Below are positions 1 to 12,122 of a DNA stretch of 64,000 nucleotides, piece after piece (within the stretch, counting starts at the first letter, position 1; every line of letters starts with the position of its first letter). Source of the stretch: Maniola hyperantus (taxonomy: Eukaryota > Arthropoda > Insecta > Lepidoptera > Nymphalidae); the NCBI RefSeq assembly GCF_902806685.2, contig NC_048536.1:5890001-5954000 (forward strand). Reading direction: 5' to 3'. Made by a program: the position numbers and the translations under genes. The notes below the pieces were generated by a model. It was not told the origin of the DNA, made no database searches, and saw only the letters and a list, made by a program, of their open reading frames with translations.

Positions 1-543
1 ATACTAGGTACCTACGACATTTTAGATTTGCCGGTTGTGTTCTTGTGAAAATTTTATGTACTCTACCCATACTCTACCTACAGTAATTCAGGTAGCGTAA
101 ATACGCGTCCTGGTAGCTTAGAACTTTAGCTAAAGAACATTAGTTTTTATTATTAAACAATTATTTTTTCAAACAACTTCGTATGCTTATTTATTACACG
201 TTATGGAAATGATTCGAAAACCTTTTTTGCATTTAAAAAGTCAGCTTACCGGTTTGATACTCCGAATCTAAAATTGGTAAAAAAAACGTTGCAAAAAGGA
301 CGATAAACGCTGCATCTTGTTGAGTTTTGTCGTTTCATATATCTCTTTATATTATAAAGTATACAGTTTTTTAATAAGTGATTTATCAAAATTTTTGAAC
401 AAAGTTTTCCCTTTCGCTTTGTCAGCTGCGAGTTGGAAATTCAAATGTGCGGTTTTGTGGTTTCAACCATTCGCCTATATCACTACACGAGTAGATCAAT
501 CATCTACTCGTAGGTAAATCCTTACCTCCTTCCTTATCCTTAA

Positions 544-756
544 ATCCTTACATTGACTGCCTGGCTGATTTCATGGCTAGATTATTCGGTTGCTGATCGT
601 GAGGTCCGGGGTCGGGTCACAATGTTACTGGGTTTTTCTGTCAAGAAATTCTCAGCAGCAAGTAGCAACCCGGAGTTTGCGGTGTTTACACTCCCATACC
701 TTGTAGTTGGAGAGAATGTTGGACCTACTCTTGCGGCTGATCTTTCTGGCTGAACT
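544..756 (+). mobile_element. SINE, tRNA-like head (type with TCGTGAGGTCCGGGGTCG)
   Basis: The head TGGCTGATTTCATGGCTAGA and box-B-like GAGGTCCGGGGTCGGGTC resemble a diverged tRNA. They are followed by a body with TTACTGGGTTTTTCTGTCAA and TTTACACTCCCATACCT, as in a common lepidopteran SINE. The 114-codon open frame on the opposite strand is an artefact. Confidence 0.6.
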
Positions 757-2637
757 ATAACGATGGAGCGACTAGAGAATGCACTATAATTTATAAATCT
801 CCTGAGTAGTTGACTAGTCTCCGTTGAGATTGTTATTAAAGTATTGCCATGCCGTGGCTGAAATTCGCTCGGAAAACGTGAAAACATTATCGTCCTTATA
901 TAGTAAAGGCTTGTATTTGATATCATAGTGGCTTACGTGGGGTATTCGAAAAAGCAGTTGCAATTAAAAGGTTGACGCGAAGGCCGTAAGTTCCGCGTGG
1001 TGTCGCAACTCAGGCGAAGGCAGCCGCTCACTGCACGCCGCGAAACGACTGCGGGTCACGTGTACCTTCCATTCCTTTCTAAAAAGCTTTCTACATACAT
1101 AAATTGTTTATGGGTGCATTGCTCGTCAAGTATTTTAAGAAAACAATTCGACATTATTTTCGAAATTATGTGATAGCATGATATTTGTGTCGAATTATGT
1201 ATGACCAAGAAATAATAAGTGAAAAAAACTTGTAAGAACCTGAGATTCTAATGAAATTTAATCAAAATACTATAAAATAATTATAACAAAATCCATTAAT
1301 AATCAGATTAAGTACAACTTTTTCAATATTTTATTCACAAAAGACGATTACCTATCATCCATAGCAGCCCCAAGCAAAAGGCGGATGTTGCTTCTTTCTA
1401 TGCGCAATGGTTCAATTATCTAGTAGTGTCTGCTTCATGCATTCTACATCAACATTCCGATGGCGACGCGTCATGGTTCTGCTTTGATTCGGTTTGCACT
1501 CAACAATCTCATTGTAGAGCTACCTATACCTATTTTAGGTTGCAAAAATTGATAAACAAGCTAGGTTTATCTAATAGACGGATGAAATCAAAAGTATTTT
1601 GTTACACAATGCTATTGTTTCAAAGAACTATGATCATCTTGCAACATGCGATCTATCATCAACTTATTTGAAGCTTCAGCTTTTATTTAATTGGCACTTT
1701 AATTGGGGTCGATTGCAATCAAATGTTTTGATGAACTACAAACTAAGATTTCTTATGATGTAACACTGTTGTTTCACTCGGCGAAGCTGACGAGTGACGA
1801 GTACCTAAGTAGGTACCTATACGCGACCAACTTTGTTGTCAAATATGAGGGTTACGCGGGACGGGATACAAGCCTGGATTTTGAGAAGTTCCAAGCCTTG
1901 AAAGGTGAAGCTGGTAGCTATTGTTACCGAACCGACCACTTAAATTTTTCTCATAGATCTAGAATTTCCTTTCAAAAATAAAACAATAGAAATAAATAAG
2001 TAGTTAAGCACTCCATCCTGAAGATAGTTTGTTAAATTTGCAATTTAGTGGGTACTTTTTGGAATAAGAATACCTTGGATACTAATTGCTGTTGGATTAT
2101 TATCGTAACCATAGCAATACAATACAAGTAAGACCGTAAATCGATACTTGTTCTACTAACAGTGTTGAAATTATTAAATCCAGCTTTTTGCTTCTTTCGA
2201 TCTGTTGATTATCATGGAACTGGTGATAGCTGGCGAGAAAAAATGAAAATAAATAAAATTAGAGCAATGCTAAATAATTCCTCAATTTATTCGATCAAAA
2301 CTTATAAGTACATCGGGCCTGCTTTCAATAGCGGTTGGCCCTGACCTTTAGATATTCGTCTGTCTTTGAGATAAGTATAAAATTGGTCTATCCGGGTAGG
2401 CGGCTGGCGCTAAGATTAAAATTGAAGCAAGTTGCGATAGTAATTATTTATTCGTGAGCAGAAATATAATATTCGTAGTTAGACTAAACATACTTTTTTG
2501 GGAAAAGTTGATATCTAGGTTAGATTTAATTTTAAATGTAAGTACTTAATAAAAAAAATCAGATTTTCATTTCGACTTCAGCCGGCCAACGATACTATCT
2601 AGGACGATCAATAAGACAAAGACATCGTCTTATATAA

Positions 2638-2858
2638 GACTAGCTTATCCCCGCGACTTTGTCCGCGTGGACTACTTAAATTTTAAACACCTATTTTACC
2701 CACTTAGGGGTATTTTTCAAAAATCCTTTCTTAGCAGACGTCTACGTCATAATAGCTATCTGCATGCTAAATTTCAGCCCGATTCGTCCAGTAGATTGAG
2801 CTGTGCGTTGATAGATCAGTCAGTCAGTCAGTCAGGTCCTTTTATATATAAAAATATT
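2638..2858 (+). repeat. RTE-like short 3'-tail repeat, TCAGTCAGTCAG type
   Basis: It starts ACTAGCTTATCCCCGCGACT, has GTCATAATAGCTATCTGCAT and TTTCAGCCCGATTCGTCC, and ends in TCAGTCAGTCAGTCAG plus an AT-rich tail. Other copies lie at 3495-3666 (reverse) and 41090-41287. Confidence 0.6.
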
Positions 2859-3494
2859 GGTGATTTGACATCGTTAACACGCTAAGAGGTTAAAGCCTGG
2901 AAAGGCTTGGGGGGAAAGTCAAAAGCGATTTCCTTCTTCTTCTTTTGATTTGAAGCTTGTGTTAGTGCCTTATCTCACGAGGTGACCGAGTTGCAAATTA
3001 ATAAACCTTAAATAAATCCTACCTACAGTGCCCCTGTAAACTGAAACGTACAGAGTGCTTAAGTCTACAAATGCTAAGAAGGCTGCCAAAAAGTCATTCT
3101 GAACAGGCATCTCTTAACTGCTGAGGCCAAGATCCACTTGGAATCCTTGTGGCCTTTGCGCCAACGAAGTTAGGTTTTCGTTTTGCGTTAATTTATTTTA
3201 AGTTGCGCCTTCGAGTGGCCAGAGCTGGCGCCTGCCGCCTGGCTAGTTTGCACAAATAGGTATCAGCTTAGATTTACCAAGGAAATGCATTATTGGTACA
3301 AACTATTCCACGCGAACATGATTTGACTTAAGATTTAGCTTGCGGGTTACTTAATTAACTTCGAAATAAGTCTCTGGTTAACTTTAAGTCCAGACTTTCT
3401 AAGCGACTGCGATTTACTTTTTGATAACGAAAGTTCTGTATAAAATATATTGAGTTTCTTCGACACTATATACATACACTCCTTAAACACAATA

Positions 3495-3666
3495 TGTTGT
3501 AACAAACTACTGGACGGATCGGGCTGAAATTTGGCATGCAGATAGTTATTATGACGTAGGCATCCCCTAAGAAAGGATTTTTGAAAATTCAACCCCTAAG
3601 GGGGTGAAATAGGGGTTTGAAATTTGTGTTGTCCACGCGGACGAAGTCGCGAGCATAAGCTAGTAC
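3495..3666 (-). repeat. RTE-like 3'-tail repeat, reverse copy
   Basis: Reverse copy of the 2638-2858 repeat: GACGGATCGGGCTGAAATTT ... GGACGAAGTCGCGAGCATAA. Confidence 0.6.
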
Positions 3667-3878
3667 TATATATACGTCATCTTTATTATCATAATATTAT
3701 GATAATTCTCATAATATGGATTCTGGTTTTTGAAAATTCTGTGGAATGGATTTTCCTCAAGGTCCGTTCATTCAGAACAGAGCGACACTTTTTCGCATTT
3801 TTAATATTATGGTAGGTATGGTATATATGGAATATGTATGTGGACCAATCGAAGAGTAAATAATGTTTCCTCTATTTT

Positions 3879-4110
3879 CAAACTAGCTGCGCGCGACTTC
3901 GTTCTCGTAGATTTAGGTGTTTTTAAATCCCGTGAGAACTCTTTGATTTTCCGGGATAAAAAGTACCCTATGTCACTCTCCAGGTCTTTAAAACTATACC
4001 CATACAAAAAATCACGTCGATCCGTTGCTCCGTTGCGACGTGATTAAATTCGAAACCAACAAACCAATAACCCAACAGACAAACACACTCTCGCATTTAT
4101 AATATGGGTA
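3879..4110 (-). repeat. CAGCTAGTA-type 3'-tail repeat, reverse copy
   Basis: ACTAGCTGCGCGCGACTTCG ... TTTTCCGGGATAAAAAGTAC ... TCTCGCATTTATAATATGGG. It is the reverse of the family at 8317, 22370, 27276 and 41343. Confidence 0.6.
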
Positions 4111-5572
4111 GTGTTACAAGAGGGTTTTAGTTTTAGCTAAAAGCGAATTTGTGTTTGCAAAAAATAAAATAAATTTCCTTGTGTTAAACTTTGTAAGGAC
4201 GTGCCAAAGTCCTCTACACCGGCTCCTTAGTCATCGCTGTGGAATGCCGCACTCCGCAGCCATCGCTCGACGCTCTCTCGTTTTATTTATTCATCAATGT
4301 AGTTATTAGCCCGGCCTGTATCTACAACAAACAAATTAAACTGGTGCCTGTAAGTGGCTTTCAATAAAATTGTACCAAGATTCGTATACGGTGTACCTAA
4401 TTCTATATTCAGGCGATTTGAAAATGCTTATACACGTATATATATTATATGTATGTCCAGTAGACGATTTTTGCGTCTAACTTTGTGCACCCCTGCCAGA
4501 GTTGAAAACCGTTTCAACTTAAAAAAAACGCTTTTCTCAAAAAGTAAGCAAAACTCACTTTTGACACATACAGCTGTATAATGTATCAGATTCTGAATCA
4601 AAATTGGCACCCATGATTTAGGCAGAAATGCCAGAAACGCTAAAAATGGCTGGAGTTGGACGCATGCTGTATTCACAATAAGGATGAATAAATCTAAATC
4701 TAATTCTAGCCAGGAAGGTAAGTTTAGGATTACCGAGTAGGTAATCCAAAACAACTGCGATAGCATATCGTAATAATTACAGGTGAAAGTATTTATTACA
4801 CTTTCTACCTATGAAATAGTCAGTATGCCAAATCATCTACAGGTTAATTTTAATTGTTATGAGTAATGACTTAATTTCCACTCATAACCTACTCATTAAG
4901 GAAAATAGAAACAAAATGTGTGAATGAAATTGCAAAGCGTGACCATTTATGAAGTATGAGTAACAAACTATATTTACCTACAAACTTATTTACCACAATC
5001 GTTCAGTGCATTGAGTTAGAGGCTAAGAACAGCAAACCTTATATTAAGCTGCATTACCGCTGCATTAAACATATTGTTATATCGATCCATTTTAGTGTCA
5101 AATGATAAAGATAGCAATATCATTGACAGGCTATTAAAATCAGCCTCCTTACATCAGGGAAGACCAGCGTTGTGCGGGTGCCTGTTCCCGCCTCAAACAC
5201 AAGCAAATACTGAGTGGAGTCCATTTTGGTACCACACAATCACACATCACGCATCTTGGTTTAAATTAGCTTTAGTTTTAAGTTTACGTAATTAATTATC
5301 ACAACTAACTACATCATTATATTATAAATTCAACAACTGACAAACAACAATACAATAGTAACCAATTTGAATAAATTATTTGAAATTTGAAAATTTGAAT
5401 TTAAATTATCTTTACTGTCTCTATCTGTGGTTCCAAATAAACGCTTTTCTTACTTTTTTTATCTTTCTTAGCATTAACATTGTATTATCACATTGCTACA
5501 ATAACATTTGTTTTGATTGGCTGAATGTTCTGTATGCTTGCTGCAACTATGCATTTTAGCTAAATTTCTAAA

Positions 5573-5770
5573 TTGTCTCTGGTCTGGTCTGGTGGGAGGC
5601 TTTGACCTACCAGCAAAGCTACGTGTTCCCAAGTGATTTCGCGTAGCGTACGATGCCGCGTAGAAATCAATTAGAGGTAAGAGTTTAAACTGCCATACCT
5701 GCTCAAGTTAGCCCGCTTCCATCGTCACTCAACACGTTAGATCACTGTTAATGAGGGTTAACTTGTGAAG
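5573..5770 (+). mobile_element. SINE body fragment (GGTCTGGTGGGAGGC type)
   Basis: It contains GGTCTGGTGGGAGGCTTTGA, TACGATGCCGCGTAGAAA and GTTAGCCCGCTTCCATCG, in the order seen in the CCCTGGCGCAGTGG SINE family. Confidence 0.5.
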
Positions 5771-6204
5771 GTGCTTTGAATCGTCGAAAGAATCTATAAA
5801 TAGCGAATTACAAAAACATTGCTGCTCTAGTACCTTGTAAATGGCAGCTCATTGTTTCAGTGCGTCAACCCCGAGCACCTACGTCAAACTCTAATCTTAG
5901 ATTTTTCAGAGTCTACACTTACAGGTAGGTTTCCTTTTACTTTCTATTCGTTAGCAAAAGTGATTGGAGTCATTAGACTGAGAAATAATGATTACTTAAT
6001 TGAAAAAAAATCGCACAAACAATATTGCGAATTGTTTACGTAATGTTTTTTTTTTTTAATTTTGCAATAGGTAACGTTAGTATTAACTATGATGGTTCAA
6101 TGCCCCTAGCCTTATAGTAGCCTAGTAAAACGGACTTCGGGCATTCACAGCAGGGTCACAAAGGAAAAATTATAGTTTTAAAAAACATACGTGCCAAAAT
6201 GTAA

Positions 6205-6350
6205 TGAGGGTGTCTGTCCATTGAAGCGAAGCGGAGCGGAGGTGTGTATAGTTGACCAATCAGATTTTTGTCACATAAGATGTTATGATACCTATATAGA
6301 TTGGTCTGCTCAAGCAACTCCGCTTCGTTCCGCTTCAATAGACATGCAGC
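6205..6350. mobile_element. Small MITE, GAAGCGAAGCGGAG ends
   Basis: GTCTGTCCATTGAAGCGAAG on the left and CGTTCCGCTTCAATAGACAT on the right form about 30-bp imperfect inverted repeats around 85 bases. Confidence 0.6.
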
Positions 6351-6510
6351 GTAACGTATGAATAAAGGAGGAGGAGGAGAAGGACCTATAGTCGAGCGAC
6401 TTTACACGTCTCCTGCTTCTTAAAACAAATAGGAAACATTTCTGTCTGTATGCGACAGACATGCGTGTTCTGTTTGAATGAAAGATTTATATACTTACTA
6501 CTATAGTCTG

Positions 6511-6820
6511 TACAAAATGACCACTCACGCGCCATTCATGGGTCAACTGTCATGTCAAAAGTACTTTTGACATGACAGTTGAACCGTACGGTTTACCTTT
6601 ACCGCCGCAACCGCCGAGTTTCTTGCTGGTTCTTCTCGGTGGGAACGGCGTTCCGAACCAGTGGTAAATTAAAACTACCTGACTATTCATAAACACTTGT
6701 AAAAAGTTTACATGAATCAAAAACCTTCTATTCTATTCTATTTAAAATAAGGACTAAAATCGTACTTTTGACATGAAATTTGACACAAAGTTAAAATGGC
6801 GCGTGAGCAGTTAAATTTTA
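6511..6820. mobile_element. Foldback element with perfect 40-bp palindrome
   Basis: The outer inverted repeats carry CTCACGCGCCATT (left) and AATGGCGCGTGAG (right). At 6543-6582 the arm TCAACTGTCATGTCAAAAGT is followed at once by its exact reverse complement. A LINE 3'-end fragment (6604-6745) lies inside. Confidence 0.7.
6604..6745 (+). repeat. LINE 3'-end fragment
   Basis: CCGAGTTTCTTGCTGGTTCT and GTTCCGAACCAGTGGTAAAT, then an A/T-rich tail. The same 3' end is at 36362-36480. Here it sits inside the foldback element 6511-6820. Confidence 0.55.
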
Positions 6821-8164
6821 CGCGTTATACTTGTAAAATGCTTTGTCTTGTAGTTCGCCTTAAAAGCGTAACCATGACGCAGCTGCCCAAAATAGAAGAG
6901 ACGTTAACAAAACAAAAATTATACAGTTACTTCCTTGCGGTTTTGTATGGGGCTCTGGCCTCTGGACAAGGCTAAATATCAAGCGGTGACAAGTAAAGTG
7001 CCCTAGTGCGCTCCCCAACGCTTTCCATACAGTTGTAGTTTGCTTCTCATTTGAATATTAACCAATCAAACTCAATGAAATTTTGTAGACACGTTCTAGA
7101 AACAAATATCTGGGTCTAGTTTTTCAGATTTTTGAAAAAAGGGTAGGTAGTTTAAAAGTTACACCACACCGGCTCAAAACCATACAAATTTTAGAGTGCT
7201 AGGGTTACTCCTATTAAGAAATTGCTCATATGCATATGTATATTATGTTCCTAGTAGGTACTCGTAGCTCTGACAAAAAATAATTAGGTAAACTCGTTAA
7301 AATCAAACAATGATGACTAAAATATCACGTAAGAAATTTTTTGGAGACCCCCACTTTGTTTGGATGTAACATCCATCAGATCGATTTTCTTCGTATAAAA
7401 TATGTCATTCGGACCATAACAACGAATCAATTGACACCTCATTCATCAAAATCAGCTCAGTAGATTAGGCGCTACCGTGGAACACACATAGATACATACA
7501 TACATACGTAAACTGCTAAAATGATAACCCTCCCTCTTGGCTTTGCCGTAGTAGTACCTACCTAGTCGGGTAAAAACAGAAATCTGGCTATGGCAACTAA
7601 TGAGAAATATCTACCTAAAATGAGAACTCTCAGGCGTGCAGGCTATTCACGATGTTTTTTTTGACCGTTAAAGCAAGTGATATATAGATAGTATAGTTCT
7701 AGTCATCAAATAAATATAAAAAGATTACCAAAAATTTGTACAGTTCGTTAAACATAATGACTCATAATAATATGTAGGTATTATGAAGTTCTGAGAGCCT
7801 TATGTAAAAGACAATACAGAGGTAGGTAAATAGCAACAAGATTGTTATCTCTATAGTAATAAAATTCTTGAAACAACAATTATTCGCTGATTAAGTTTTA
7901 CAATTTTAATGTTGGTTTTATATGGGAGTTTTAATGCGCGATTCATTGATAACAACGCGAACGTGGTTGCTACTTTTTATTTCAGCATTCAAATTGAAAA
8001 CGGAAATCCATACACATACCTACTCGTATCGCAAGATAATGAAGTTGAATGAATTTGTTTATGAATTATCATAATTCAAAGATGATAAGAGCCAGAGGAA
8101 GTCGATTTTAACCGCGTCCAATTTAGCCTTTTGTCAATCAGGTACTTATAAGAAATCTCCTCTC

Positions 8165-8312
8165 ATTCAGGGTTCCGTACCGGAAGGGTGCCAACGGGAC
8201 CCTGTTACTAAACCTCCGCTGTCCGTCTGTCAGCGGGATGTAACTCATGAACCGTAATAGGTAGAGAGTTGAAATTTTTACAGTCTGTATTTCTGTTGCC
8301 GCTATAATAAAA
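8165..8312 (+). repeat. GGTTCCGTACC...GGGACCC repeat
   Basis: AGGGTTCCGTACCGGAAGGG ... CTCCGCTGTCCGTCTGTCAG ... TCTGTATTTCTGTTGCCGCT. A second copy is at 10034-10188. Confidence 0.55.
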
Positions 8313-8316
8313 AATC

Positions 8317-8545
8317 AGTACCCTTATTATAATTGCGAAAGTGTGATGGTTTGTTGGTTTATTGGTTTGTTGGTTTGTCCTTCAATCACGTCGCAACGGT
8401 GCACCGGATTGACGTGATTTTTGATTGGGTTAGATAAAGACCTGGAGAGTGACATAGGTTACTATCCCGGAAAATCGAAGAGTTCTCACGGGAAAAAACC
8501 TAACCTTAAAAACCTAATTCCACGTTCCGCGGGCATCAGCTAGTA
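8317..8545 (+). repeat. CAGCTAGTA-type 3'-tail repeat
   Basis: It runs from CAGTACCCTTATTATAATTG through TTGTTGGTTTGTCCTTCAAT and GACCTGGAGAGTGACATAGG to GGGCATCAGCTAGTAT. Confidence 0.6.
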
Positions 8546-8565
8546 TCTTATAAAAATTTCAAAAC

Positions 8566-8700
8566 GGCCGTTCATCGCCGGCTCACTATTGAGCACGAGT
8601 CTCCTCTCAGAATGAGAAAGGTTTGGCCATAGTCTACAACGCAATGGCCAAGGGATTGGCAGTCGCACAACTTTGAGAACATTATAGAGAACTCTCAGGC
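8566..8700 (-). mobile_element. SINE body fragment
   Basis: Reverse fragment of the same SINE family: GCCGGCTCACTATTGAGCAC ... GGCCATAGTCTACAACGC ... GAGAACTCTCAGGCA. A further short piece of the family (CTCAGGCGTGCAGGC to CAAGTGATA) is at 7620-7682. Confidence 0.55.
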
Positions 8701-8818
8701 ATATGGGTTTGTAAGAAAATGCAGATTCAAATGGTGGTAGTAACTATTCAAATTTGGTAACACTGCGACCAGGCTGAATGGACTAAGAGCCAGCGCGTGC
8801 CAGACCTCCGTTCAGTTC

Positions 8819-8942
8819 AATCACGTCATGGATTGCCAGACACTTAGTATCATATGGCAACCACCTGCCAGACACCCTTAAAGTTTAAAAGTTTAAGGAT
8901 TGCCACGACACTACTGTCTGGCAATGCATGATGTGATTTCTA
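8819..8942. mobile_element. Small MITE, AATCACGTCATGGATTGCC ends
   Basis: AATCACGTCATGGATTGCCA and TGGCAATGCATGATGTGATT are inverted repeats of about 24 bp. A further ATTGCCACGACAC motif lies inside. Confidence 0.6.
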
Positions 8943-9584
8943 ATAGGTACTATTTCGAAGAAAATATAAGAAAATTAGACTTTATTCTTTGACGTAAGAT
9001 TTTTACACCTTCATTACATGTTATCTCCCAAAGCCACCATGATCCAAACAAACGTTCCTCCCAGTGTTAGAGACAATACGCAGAGAGCTTTTATAAAATA
9101 ACGAAGGTCTCGCACGCGCTGGCTCTCTCTCTAGAGTGAAGTGAAGTGCAGCTCCAGCTTGATTTATAACGGTAGAAAGACAAATTATAACCTAAAAATT
9201 GTGGGCCGATACCATTTGTAGAATGAGATTCTAATTTTGCAAGTTAGAAGCAACAATGTGTCATGAGTGTGCACTGTGCAGTGTGCTCCCATTTCAATTT
9301 AATATTGAACATGTGTTGATGTTATGAGAATGACGCTAAAACAATATGATCTTGCAAAATGATTTTTTATTAAGTAGTTTCTTTTATTTTCATAAAATAG
9401 CGCTGACGTTACCTAGAACTGTTTTGTTTACAGTAGAGTTTGCAGATTCTTAGAATCAAATCTATGTTACATCTATTCTTTTCTTAGATGCCTATTGATA
9501 CAGATTCGGAGGCGATACTTAGTCTAGCAGTGATGCTTCCTAGCCCTCCTAGTTTTAAACAATTAAGTACTGTATAACATTTAC

Positions 9585-9790
9585 TTTAACTATGAAGGAA
9601 AATATCGTGAATTACAAACAAATTACAAACTTAGCAAGTAATGTTCTGAAATATATTATGTAAAATCTGCCAATAGGTACGCACTTGGCCAGCGTGGTAA
9701 ACTCTGGTCAAACCCCTTCTCATTTCAGACGAGAGCTGTTCTCTGTAGGGAGCCGGCGATAGTTTGATCATGATGATGATGAGGATGAAC
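9585..9790 (+). mobile_element. SINE body fragment
   Basis: It carries the GAAGGAAAATATCGTGAA, GCCAGCGTGGTAAACTCTGG and TTTGATCATGATGATGATGA blocks of the GTGATAGCCTAGTGG SINE in plus orientation, headless. Confidence 0.55.
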
Positions 9791-10033
9791 CACAGGGATG
9801 AACTGATCAAATCAAAATTTTTCTTTGTACTAAGCTTCACTATACGATAAGGGCCAGTTTATTTACTCACGCGATGAGTCGATGGTCTTAATCAAGTAGA
9901 TACTAATTTATTTGCTAAGCTAAGATTAGATGTGGACTAATCGAATTACGTGACTTTTATCTGTCTCAGTGTAGTACAAAAGCAAATATTGGCTTCATTG
10001 ATAAATAAAGTCTTTATTTATTTACGGTCATTT

Positions 10034-10188
10034 TGTAGGATCCCATACCCAAAGGGTATAACGGGACCCTATTACTAAGACTCCGCTGTCCGTCCGTCTG
10101 TCCGTCTGTCTCTTGAACCATGATAGTTAGACAGTTGAAATTTATACAGATGATGTATTTCTGTTGCTGCTTTTATATTCAGTAGATG
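10034..10188 (+). repeat. GGTTCCGTACC...GGGACCC repeat, second copy
   Basis: AGGATCCCATACCCAAAGGG ... CTCCGCTGTCCGTCCGTCTG ... ATGTATTTCTGTTGCTGCTT. Confidence 0.5.
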
Positions 10189-11912
10189 GTTCTACGTATT
10201 ATTTATAAAAATAATTCTTTAGACATTTAGACAAGTCATGTTATCATACTCAGCTAGTTGTCGTGTAAGTATGTAGTTTAAACCGTATCGACTACCTACC
10301 TACTGACATCACTACATACACGTATAGACAGTGGTCAATAAGGTACTGCTGATTTGAAAGAGTTAAATAATATGAGACACCAAAGTGGATTTTGTTGTAA
10401 TATACCTACTTAGCTAATTACCTTACGGCCCTTACGCATAGAGTACCTATAGTGTAATTGAATGAAATAAGCAGGGTTAGAATAGTTTTAAACAAATCAG
10501 GTGTTTTAGACATCTTTAATATAAAATAATAACATGCTTTAAACAAAAATGTTTTTTTTAAACTGTTGTTTTTCAAACCCTGGAAACAAGTTTTGGTCAA
10601 TCACAGGCTACAGCGTTTGTGTACACGAGCTCCCCAAATAATCTTGAACGTGGTATACTTCCCACGTGTATAGTGAAGGTAGTAGTAATTACTCAGTACT
10701 CTAGCTAGGTAACAATCGAGCCAGGCCTCTAGGGCTCTTGAGGGAGTGGCGGCACGGCAATGACTTTCTGTGCAATCTAACCAATACTATATTACTATAG
10801 AATTATGGATAGATACCGTAACCATACGAGACAAGCGTGTTTTATACAAACAAACGCGTAAACATTTTTTTTATCGCGAAAGATATAGTAAATATATTAT
10901 CAAAATACAATGTGCCCCAGGGCTAAGTGAGCGCCCGGCATTTCTTGAATATTTGCACAAAATTATTAATAAATAACTTTAAACTAGAGGTCTAATCTAG
11001 TCAGATAAACTTGAAAAAAGTAAAATAATTTCGAAATACATATGTACATAATCAATAATCATCCAAACCGTTAGCGCTATTTCTGAGTTAACAATTAAGT
11101 ACATATTGTATATTATGTACTATAGGTACCTACAACAATTGCTCGTTTAAAATATAGGATTTACTATTAAATCAAACGTTTAGGTAAGCATCCACAATCT
11201 TATCAACTTCTCATTAATGATAAACGATTCTATGATTTTGGAAAACAATACAAATAGGTACTTACCTCGTAAGTCGTAGTGTAGAGAGAAGTACATAGAG
11301 TATAGATTTTTTTTAATTAGGTAATTTCTTCACTACTGGTTTTCTACTCATTGATTAGGTTTGTGAATAGTACTTAGTTAGGCATGCATGGGTCTGTTAC
11401 TGTGGTGTAATCAATAATTTACCTGTCCGGTCGTCAGTTTGGCGTATTTCGTATTACCGATAATATTTCGTATGAAACATTTACCGTGCAATTCGACGTA
11501 GACCCATCTTGCAAGACAATAACAGAGAAAGTTTATCAGATGATGCGAAAGAACAGGCAATTATCGAGCGTTTCGGTGCCTTTCACCCAACGTATTCACT
11601 CCGCATCTCTGTTTCAGTATTCGTAGAATGTTACGCATTGATCTATCTTAATTGAGAAGTTGGGTGGCGTGCGTGCCGGAGTAGCGACGGCCGCGAGTAG
11701 GTGCAGGTACAGTTGAATATCCTTATTATAGCATATTATCTCCGACCGCACTTTATCTCTTTGGAGTTACTCTAGTGGTAGAAAACCACATTCGTGCGCG
11801 GCGCTTTGTGCTTTTACAACCATCCGGAAATAGAATCATAATAAACTGTATCTGTATCTTCATGTATAAGCCCAAACAATATAATGATTATTATCTTGTA
11901 CATTAATATAAA

Positions 11913-12122
11913 ACTAGATGATGTCCGCGACCTCCTCCGCGTGGATTTAGGTTTTTAAAATCCTAATGGAACTAACTCTTTGATTTTCCGAGACCAAAAG
12001 TAGTCCTTTCCCGAAATCCAAACTATCTCTGTACCAAATGTCGTCAAAATCGGTAAAATGGATAGGCCGTGAAAAGCTAGCATGCAGACAGGTAGGTACA
12101 CTTTCGCATTTAGTATGGATTA
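11913..12122 (+). repeat. RTE-like tail, GGCCGTGAAAAGCTAGCA variant
   Basis: CTAGATGATGTCCGCGACCT ... ATAGGCCGTGAAAAGCTAGC ... ACTTTCGCATTTAGTATGG. A second copy is at 53546-53768 in an eys intron, and a partial one at 37352-37490. Confidence 0.55.

Noticed and set aside
582..926. 114-codon minus-strand frame
   Set aside because: It runs antisense through a SINE. There is no family resemblance.
2810..2840. TCAGTCAGTCAG and other short tandem runs as possible CRISPR-like or telomeric arrays
   Set aside because: They are the terminal simple repeats of dispersed transposon tails and recur with the same flanks.
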